Source: Synaphobranchus kaupii (taxonomy: Eukaryota; Chordata; Actinopteri; Anguilliformes; Synaphobranchidae). From it: a stretch of 64,000 nucleotides of DNA. Below, piece after piece: positions 56,786 through 64,000 of the stretch. The stretch is from NCBI GenBank assembly GCA_029718625.1, contig CM056378.1:59853027-59917026 (forward strand), in the 5' to 3' direction. Each line of letters opens with the position of its first letter. The stretch's first letter is position 1. Below the pieces are notes generated by a model. It searched no databases, was not told where the DNA came from, and saw only the letters and a list, made by a program, of their open reading frames with translations. The position numbers and the translations under genes are program-made.

Positions 56786-57616
56786 AATGTTAACACAATG
56801 AAAACACTTCTGACAAGTCAATGTAACTATCGAACATGCTCAACAAAATGTATTCACTGCTTAAATTTCTAATAAAATATTATATGCACGCCAATTGTGT
56901 GTGTGTTAGAGAGAGCAAGAGCACGAGCAAGAGCAAGTCACTGCAAATAAAATAACATTTTGGTGGGTAGCTCGTCTGAGGACTGGTTCTCCGAAAGCTG
57001 ATTCTCCAAATTGTTATTTTCATTCTTTTTCAGACTCAACAGTTCCACAATGCTGAGCTGCTTTCTTTTCTTTGACATATTTGGCTAACGTTAATTACTG
57101 TATTCGTTTAAGTTAGTTATTTTGACTGACAAGTAAAAAGGCAACTCTAAACTTTTCCCGGTCTAAAGAAAAAGGTTGTCCTCCAATCACTTTCAACTGT
57201 GTCTTCCAATCACTTTCAAATGTTTGACTTGGAAACTTGGAAAATACAATAACCAGGCAATACAACGAAGACAATAAGCAAATATCATTCCTCAACATCG
57301 TAGAAACAGAGACGGAAAGACTTTGACAATTCACGTCAGTTTTAATGGAAATACTAATTTTGCTGTTGTTGCTAAGGTACGCAGACTGCGTACTCTGCGT
57401 ACAGCTGGGGGCGCCACTGGCGGGACAGACTATATACAAGACATGACGAGGACAAAACAAGCAACAGTTGGGGGAAGGCTAACGAAGACACGAGAGGAAA
57501 ACACAATGCAGGTGTGGGGAGTGCAAGACACAAGTTGGAGGGTGAGAGGGAAAACACAGGGTGGACTGTGAGACAATAGGAAAACCCAGGACGAAACCCG
57601 GGGGCCTCACAGTAAG

Positions 57617-57985
57617 TAGGTTGAAATATCTGCAGTTTATGTGAGTATATGATAACATGCATAAGTGATGTAAAAGTATGTTGTCATAAGCTGTTACAAC
57701 AGCTGAGGACAGCTATTGTGTCAAGTTTATGACACTGTTATGACAAGAGCCCTGTCATTGACAGTTGTCATAATGCTTTGGCCTTTATTCAGTAAGTGAC
57801 ATAAGCTGTCATATCAACATGTGACATAACAGCTGTCATAACATTTACCGATAAAACTGACGACAGTGAAATGTCATTTGACATAAACTGACATCAGCTG
57901 TTATGTCAATTTTATGACAGCTGCAATGTCATGTGTATGACAGTGTTATGTCAGCGTTATGTCGCAGGGTTCAAGTAAAGTGTTA
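57617..57985. repeat. palindromic TGTCATAAC-type repeats, block 3
   Basis: Dense 'gacataacagctgtcataac' and 'cagctgttatgtcaattttatgacagctg' motifs, ending with 'ttcaagtaaagtgttact', which resembles a transposon terminus seen partly at 54,510 ('cactttactttaactatag'). The LTR-like element at 55,134 seems to have inserted within this repeat field. Confidence 0.55.
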
Positions 57986-58224
57986 CTCCAATCTCAATGC
58001 CATTTCACAGGTGGATTAAAATCACCACGGGCTCACAAAATACTGATTTTGGTATGGCTATGTTACGGCATTACTATATTGTGGACACCCCTGAAAAATT
58101 AATACTTTTTTTTGTGCAAACATAACTCATAACTAATTTTTTTTGGTGCAACACAAGACTTTATGGCTTTAGACTTTATTATATTTGAATGTTTTTTTAA
58201 TTTGTCATTTTAATGCTCATAGAC
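57986..58224. other. intronic DNA
   Basis: A/T-rich, no feature recognised. Confidence 0.5.
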
Positions 58225-58391
58225 TTAAAGGAGCTATATGTAACAAATTTACTGTACTGAATCATAGAATGACCATGATATGTCATCAGAGATTAAGGAA
58301 ACATGCTAAGTTGAAATACTGGCTTCTCCAACAACAATGCTACAGCCAGTATGTTCTCCTTTGAAATTTCCATTCAGGGTCAGAACGTCTG

Positions 58392-59265
58392 TGTAAGGGG
58401 GCAGTGAAGGGATTCGAAAAAGCTCTAAGGGCCACTGAGACGGAGAGACCCCATATTTAAGGGAATATAAATGACAACTCAAATAACCTAGCTCCCACTC
58501 TCGACTGGAGGGAAATAATAACGGAACTAGGAAAAAGGGGCACAACTGAAATCGACCCGTATAACCGGGCAAACGAAACACGAGAGCAAAGAATCTCGAG
58601 CTCGGTAAACACAATGAGCTAACAATGAGATGCTAACGTGATGAGAGAAGGAGCTGCCTCGGAGGTAACACAAACAAAGGAACATAAATTAGAGCTAAGC
58701 ACAGGGAGAAGGCGACAAACGAAAAAATAACTCCCTAGCCCTAATCGGAGCGAACTGCTTGCTGCAGGAATAAAAGGGAAGCAGTCTCCGTGTCCTGACC
58801 TCCTAACTCCTAATGGCAGTGTGCCAAACGCAAGACATGCCTCACAGTAAGAAATATGACTATATAAATATAACCACAAACAAACAACGACTCCTCTCAA
58901 GGAAGAAAGCAGACAGAGAGAGGATCGAGAGACAGAAAAGGCAACAGGTCTAGGTAAAGAAAGAAAATGAAAAACCAGGAAGCGGCGACAGAAAAGAGCC
59001 AAGGAAGAAGAGTCCTAATAGCTAGTACATGCACAAAGGCAAGTCCCGCATTACTCCAATAAAACCCATTGGAGCAAAGAGGTCTCCTACAGAGCCTAGA
59101 CCTAACCATACCGGCTAAGCAAACAAAGGCAAAAATAATACCAAACACAAAACAATACAGAAGTCCCGAACGAAGGAAACGGGAGCTTAAGTAGCTCAGA
59201 GGTAACCACGCACAGGTGTAGATGCTGAGAGAAGCTCCGCAAAAAAGACGGGGCGGAGCGTTCAG
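58392..59265 (-). repeat. sushi-type LTR fragment
   Basis: Starts 'tgtaagggggcagtgaagg' and shares 'aaggcaagtcccgcattact', 'ggagcaaagaggtctcc' and 'agcctagacctaaccatacc' with the other sushi-type LTRs. The last ~60 bp, including the 'catgaca' end, are missing where the L2 begins. Confidence 0.65.
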
Positions 59266-59997
59266 ATGGACGGGTGGCCTATCTGAACTCCTTTCCTCCA
59301 ATAGATCTCACTGAATTTAATACTATAGTAAATTCTTCAAAATCTTCCACCTGTCTTCTAGACCCTATCCCAACGAAGCTACTGAAGGAGCTACTGCCAG
59401 TGATTGGAACACCACTGTTGCATATTGTCAATGCTTCTTTAGCCTCTGGACATATACCACGACTCTCAAACTTGCAGTGATCAAACCCCTTCGTAAGAAG
59501 CCAAACTTGGATATGAACGACTTGTCTAACTATAGGCCTATCTCGAACCTTCCGTCCCTCTCTAAAATAATAGAAAAGGTCATTTCAAAACAACTTTGGT
59601 CATTTTTGCACCCTAATCAAATATTGGAAGTTTTTCAATCTGGTTTTCGACCCTCCCATAGCACTGAAACAGCCCTAGTCAAAGTATTCAATGACCTACT
59701 CCTTGCTTCTGATAGTGGCTACATTTCTGTACTCACGCTTCTAGATTTAAGTGCAGCATTTGACACAGTTGATCACCTCATCCTTCTGGATAGGCTTGAA
59801 AATATTGTTGGCCTCCGTGGACTGGCTCTTTCCTGGTTTAGATCATACTTATCAGACCGATATCAATTTGTGCATCTTAACAATGACTCCTATAAGTCTA
59901 GGGTTAGATATGGAGTACCACAAGGATCTGTCCTTGGGCCTTTGCTCTTCTCTCTATACATGCTTCCCCTGGGACAAATCATTCGTAAACATGGCAT

Positions 59998-60730
59998 TGT
60001 AGGATATCTAATATTTCCCCCCTTCTCTCTATCTGTGTCACTCTCTCACTCTCACCCCCCAACATCAAAGATAAGCCAGTCTTTGTCATAAATGACCCCT
60101 CTCCCCCATACCTTAACCAAATCAGGACAGGGATGGTCTTCCTGTGGAGGTATTTTATGAGTGTACCGCAGAAAAAGAAGTTAGTCAGTTTGGAGTTTGT
60201 TGGTGAAGAAGTCATTCTTTTTGGTTCCTTGTGCGTTTCCTTTTGTTCCTGTTCAGCTGGAGGGTAAATAATTTGGCAATTTTTGGCTTATCTCTCTTTA
60301 TTGGTATTTCCTAATTAATGTCTGGTTTAATGCCTTCACTTTTGTAAATTATAAGTAGTCAGCCTACATTCCTTAGTGAATGTATGATTTCAATTCATTA
60401 TTCCAATTGACTGTTTTCGCTTAATAAAATTACTTAATCTCAAGACCTGATTTAGACTTTGTTTTGGCTTGTTGGTTGATCCACCAGGTTACTGTTCGAC
60501 TTACCTATCAAAGAATTTGGCGATTTAATTGATGATTGTCATTTTTAATAATAATTATTAAATTAAATCACGTAAAGCTTATTTTGAATGTAGGTTAAGT
60601 GAGGGGTTCTAGCATGCAATATCGCTTGTGTTCAGTATTCAGAGTGCTGAACGTTTTAACAAGGGCATTGACTGTTGAAACCGCTGCATTCAGATAATAC
60701 ACATTTTACCTAATCCTCACTTACCCGACA
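59998..60730 (+). repeat. family-D solo LTR (copy 3)
   Basis: Starts 'tgtaggatatctaatattt', ends 'cttacccgaca', with AATAAA at 60,423. It is flanked by GCAT (59,994-59,997 and 60,731-60,734). Without it the L2 frame joins correctly across the site. It is 733 bp. Confidence 0.9.
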
Positions 60731-60964
60731 GCATTAACTTCCACTGCTATGCAGATGACACCCAGCTGTATCTATCAGTCAAGTCTGATGAAGTTGTCCA
60801 GCTGTCAAAGATCAGTCAAGCCTGATGAAGTTGGCTTTATACGTATCTATAAGACAAGCTTATAATCCTCACTTACCCGACAGCTGGGTGTCATCTGCAT
60901 AGCAGTGGAAGTTAATGCTGTCGGGTAAGTGAGGATTATAAGCTTGTCTTATAGATACGTATAA
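60713..60964. repeat. complex inverted duplication at the LTR/L2 junction
   Basis: 56 bp at 60,713-60,768 (LTR end plus L2) recur inverted at 60,881-60,936. In addition, 48 bp at 60,837-60,884 and 60,917-60,964 are perfect reverse complements around a 32-bp centre. 'gatcagtcaagcctgatgaagttg' also repeats the earlier 'cagtcaagtctgatgaagttg'. Confidence 0.9.
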
Positions 60965-62841
60965 CGGAATGGCTGACCCATAACTTTCTCTTGCTAAACT
61001 CTGATAAGACAGAGGTAATGGTAGTGGGGCCCAAGTCCCTGAGATGCAAACTATCTGGCTATATGCCTAACATTGATGGAATTTCAATCACTTCAAGTGC
61101 TGTCATTAAAGATCTTAGTGCTACGTTTGATCCAGATCTCGTATTTGATACACACATTAAAGACATCTCTAGGGTTGCTTTCTATCACTTGAGGAATATC
61201 TCAAAAATTCGAAAAATACTGTCCCTACATGATGCTGAAAAGCTAGTCCATGCTTTTGTTACTTCTTGATTAGATTACTGTAATGCTCTTTTGTCTGGAT
61301 GTGCAAATTCCTCTCTGAAAGGGCTTCAGCTAATTCAAAATACAGCAGCTCGTATTCTCACGAGAACTAGGAGATTTGAATCAGCCCAGTGTTAGCTTCA
61401 CTTCACTGGTTGCCAGTCAAATTTCGAATAGATTATAAGATTCTGTTACTTACCTTTAAAGCCTTACATGGGCTTGCCCCCTTATATTTAAGTGATTTAC
61501 TTTTCCCTTATAATCCCTCACGAATGCTCCGTTCGCAGGGCGCAGTACCATAGGTGGTAGAGCCTTTTCCTATCGTGCTCCTCTCCTGTGGAACAAATTG
61601 CCTGCTCATGTTCGGGGTGCAGACACTATCAGTTTATTTAAAGCTAGGCTTAAAACCCATCTTTTTAGTCTGTCCTATAGTTGAGGGGCAGGAGTGGGTG
61701 GCTGGCATTAGCTATAGAGTCTCTGGTGGACTGAGCGGTCAGTGCTGTCACTGGATCATTATTGGTAGTGCTGTGTTAAGCTGGACCGGTCATGGTCTGG
61801 TGGTGACTGTCTCAAGCCTGCCCTCATGGCTGTATTGGCCCCTGCCTCTGTTTAGCCCTTAGCTATGCTGCTATAGCCTTATTCTGCCAGGGTTTCCTTA
61901 TCGCACGCAGGCACCTCTGTCTCTCCTGCTCTGCTTGTTCTGCTACCATCTGAACCCCCTAATAATGTTTTTTCTTTTTTCCTCTTCCCTGCTCTGGGCA
62001 CCTGCCCGGAGCTCTAGCCCAAGTTTCCAGATTTTCCCGCGCCCTTCCCCCGCCCCCCTCCTGGCCCGGAGCTCCAGCCCAAGACCAGCTAGGCACCCCC
62101 CACCTGCCACTGCTGATCTCTACATGACGGAGTCATCAGAGTAGAATACCTCCCTATGAAATAATAGGCCAGTGGAGGATGGGTATCCCCCCAATAGCCG
62201 GGTTCCTCTCGAGATTTCTTCCCATCGGGGAGTTTTTTCTCGCCACAGTATGAGGGTTTTCTCTCCCTACTAGAGAGTTTTTACCTCTGCTATCTGGGGG
62301 CTTAGAGCTGGCTTAGAGCTGGCATTTCCCATTTCCCCTTTCCTCCCCTTTCTGTTCTGTAAAGCGTCTTTGTGACAGTCGTCTGTGAAAAGCGCTATAT
62401 AAATAAAATTGAATTGAATTGAATATATGTATATAGTTACTAGCTAAACATACCACTAATGTTAGCTTATATCTGTGTGACCGTAAACATAGCCAGCCAT
62501 GCATCTAGCTAACATTAACAGAGTTATAAAAAATCCACATGAGCTGGTTTATAATTTGCAAACAATAAATAAATTGCAAACATATACATTAGCTGATGAA
62601 CTTAGTGTAGGACTCGTCGTCGCTTTTTATTGTCAAAATAGAATAAGCTCGTCTCAAAATATAATGTTGCGCTCGGCTCATCTTGCGCTCGTGTTCATTC
62701 AGTGTCCTCAACCTGGTAACCCGTGTGAGCTTTGAGTCTGTCGAGGAGGGGGCGGGCAGAGACAACTCTCCAATATTGTGAATTTGGACTGCACTACCCA
62801 TTTTAAACGCTCGGTGTCAATGTTACATATAGCTCCTTTAA

Positions 62842-64000
62842 CATGGGAGAAACAAAATGCTAACTTATAAATCAGTATAGCTACACAACATTTGAATAAT
62901 TCCATTGTTCTAAAGTTATAAATGGACATGAGAAGGGAGACCGTTATGTATACCAGTCAGCTGTCACCAGACGTACAGTTCTGTGGCGGTCACACACTGT
63001 CCAAAGTGGCAAGCAGTCATTTGATGTGTTGGATCCAGTAAAGCAAGGGTGAAACCACGTAACATTAGCTAGCTAGCCAGTTCTATTAATGTTAGCTACC
63101 GTATTGTCTTTGCTATCTGTGTTAGCTTGACAATTACAGCTGGGGTGACTAACGTTATCTTTTTAGTAGGATCTTTGTGGCTAACTCTCAGGTCTATCGA
63201 GCTAAGTTTGATAACTATCTAACTGATTTGACATGGCTAATGTTAGCACTAACGATGAATGTTAATAAACTCCCTTTCGCAAGTTTTGTGTATTCAAATT
63301 GTGTTAAATTGGTCTGCCTTTGCGCAGCAACTAAGTTAGGTAATACCACTGTGTTTCATTAATTTCTATAAGAGTAAGAGCATAGCTACAGTAAGTAGCT
63401 AGCTATAGTTAGCTATCTAACTTGGCCATTCTAGCTAACGTTAGCTAAATGCTTGATGGCTAATATTACATACTTGCAAAAATGTTAGTTTCAGCTATTC
63501 GGTTCAGTTATTGCCAGCTACCCAGTGAGCAAACGCCGGAATCTACACATTTAGACGGATGAAAATCTCTAAACATCTAGATTTAACATAAACGGACTAG
63601 ATTAACCTCAATTTGGCTCAGTTTTTACTCGGATATAGCCTGGCTACATCCTACTCAGCTATAAAACTTTAACTTTTCAACAAAATGCAACCGGTTTAAA
63701 TGCCTAGACGGCCTTTCACTGACTTTTCAACAACAAACATGTTCGTTGGGTAGCTTGCTAGTAAATGCACATAACGTTAATTTTGTGTTGTAAAAGCACA
63801 TTTTTGATGTCTTAGCCTAGGCTACTTAATGCTGTTGCACGCTCACCATGAGAGGGGTTAACGTCACGTCTACGAATAATACAACTGCTTCTGTTGCTAG
63901 CCTGCATCCCTATTTTTACCAAGTTGGACCAAGTATTCGCTTCTAGAAAGTGACGTTATACCTAACTGTTATGGTTTACTGTAAGTTTTTCATTATAATT
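62842..64000. other. intronic DNA
   Basis: No exon or transposon terminus seen. The self-complementary phrase 'gctaacgttagct' and variants recur ('agctagctagcc', 'ctagctaacgttagcta'), a common low-level feature of fish introns. Confidence 0.5.

Larger units (their letters stand above)
55134..57611. mobile_element. LTR-like element with internal minisatellites
   Basis: Starts 'tgttaaggttcccgcagg' and ends 'cgggggcctcaca'. The 5-bp sequence GTAAG flanks both ends (55,129-55,133 and 57,612-57,616). TG..CA ends and a 5-bp duplication fit a solo LTR of an LTR retrotransposon. It is unusually long (2478 bp) because of minisatellites and, between about 56,410 and 57,415, an apparent insertion of unrelated A/T-rich sequence. 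No gag or pol frame is present. Confidence 0.65.
59280..61683 (+). pseudogene. L2 reverse transcriptase, split and mutated
   Basis: First frame DPIPTKLLKELLPVIGTPLL, frameshift near 59,470, then LSNYRPISNLPSLSKIIEKV, GYISVLTLLDLSAAFDTVDH (motif A Asp), [19 protein letters not shown]. The LTR breaks it just before the active site, which is readable after the LTR as INFHCYADDTQLYLS. A rearranged patch follows (60,780-60,964), then LNSDKTEVMVVGPKSLRCKL to a stop at 61,269 and further degraded codons to ~61,683. Confidence 0.85.
59280..62424 (+). mobile_element. L2 LINE, 5'-truncated, interrupted by a solo LTR
   Basis: RT coding on both sides of the LTR at 59,998-60,730, then a long C-rich 3' UTR, and the end 'aagcgctatataaataaaa' with a TTGAA tail (to 62,424), the standard L2 3' terminus. 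Confidence 0.88.
58229..62837. mobile_element. TTAA-flanked element, opened by nested insertions
   Basis: The left end 'ttaaaggagctatatgtaaca' (58,225) and the right end, reverse complement of 'tgttacatatagctcctttaa' (ending 62,841), are perfect inverted partners including TTAA. TTAA duplication with such ends is seen in Kolobok/piggyBac-type MITEs. Own sequence is about 58,229-58,390 and 62,425-62,837. The middle is a sushi LTR and an L2. Confidence 0.65.

Noticed and set aside
59998..60730. Possible pairing of family-D LTRs at 38.4, 43.9 and 60.0 kb into one giant element
   Set aside because: Copy 3 has its own GCAT target duplication and sits in an L2; copies 1 and 2 have no matching flanks or shared internal region between them.

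Overview
This is nuclear DNA from a ray-finned fish, most likely a teleost. The signs are sushi-type and Gmr1-like Ty3/Gypsy elements, L2-type LINEs, a Tc1-like transposon, hAT, Harbinger and TTAA-type repeats, low gene density, and one spliced exon of a neuronal adhesion protein of the SALM/LRFN family. The species cannot be named from the sequence. There is no bacterial-style operon, tRNA, rRNA or CRISPR array. Almost every open reading frame is a transposon gene or a remnant of one.

Layout: 1-14.1 kb is non-coding DNA with a ~150-bp tandem repeat (2.8-3.45 kb), a sushi-type LTR with internal duplications (3.9-5.3 kb), a 388-bp MITE (6.6-7.0 kb), a 12-bp minisatellite (7.8-8.2 kb) with an unexpanded relative at 9.1-9.4 kb, and a dead Tc1-like transposon (10.6-12.1 kb). 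From 14.1 to 25.3 kb is a nested pile. A truncated sushi-type Gypsy (minus strand) carries a LINE fragment inside its LTR. Next to it are two halves of a viral/Polinton-type family B DNA polymerase (17.7-18.4 and 23.3-23.8 kb, minus strand). Between the halves lie a hAT-like fragment, a Gmr1-like Gypsy with integrase upstream of reverse transcriptase, and a LINE 3' end. A LINE 5' end with an intact ORF1 follows.

A structurally complete LTR element fills 25.4-33.9 kb (minus strand). It has 1601-bp LTRs that look identical, a GTAC target duplication, a tRNA-Gln-type primer site and a 734-aa gag, but no reverse transcriptase. A second broken sushi-type Gypsy (34.5-38.4 kb) is followed by an LTR of another tRNA-Gln-primed family (family D; copies at 38.4, 43.9 and 60.0 kb). 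At 39.9-43.2 kb, 185-bp terminal inverted repeats enclose a two-exon gene of no function known to me, with a cysteine-rich C-terminus. I read it as a DNA transposon of an unclassified type and consider it the most interesting object here.

A LINE (46.3-50.7 kb) is split by a younger L2 insertion (48.4-49.7 kb). The only host coding sequence is one plus-strand exon at 51,870-52,501, giving the end of a fibronectin III domain, a transmembrane helix and the start of a cytoplasmic tail. Everything downstream, and probably much of what lies upstream, is intron. The downstream intron holds palindromic TGTCATAAC-type repeats, an LTR-like element full of minisatellites (55.1-57.6 kb), and a TTAA-flanked element opened up by a sushi LTR, an L2 LINE and a family-D solo LTR. 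A complex inverted rearrangement sits beside that solo LTR.
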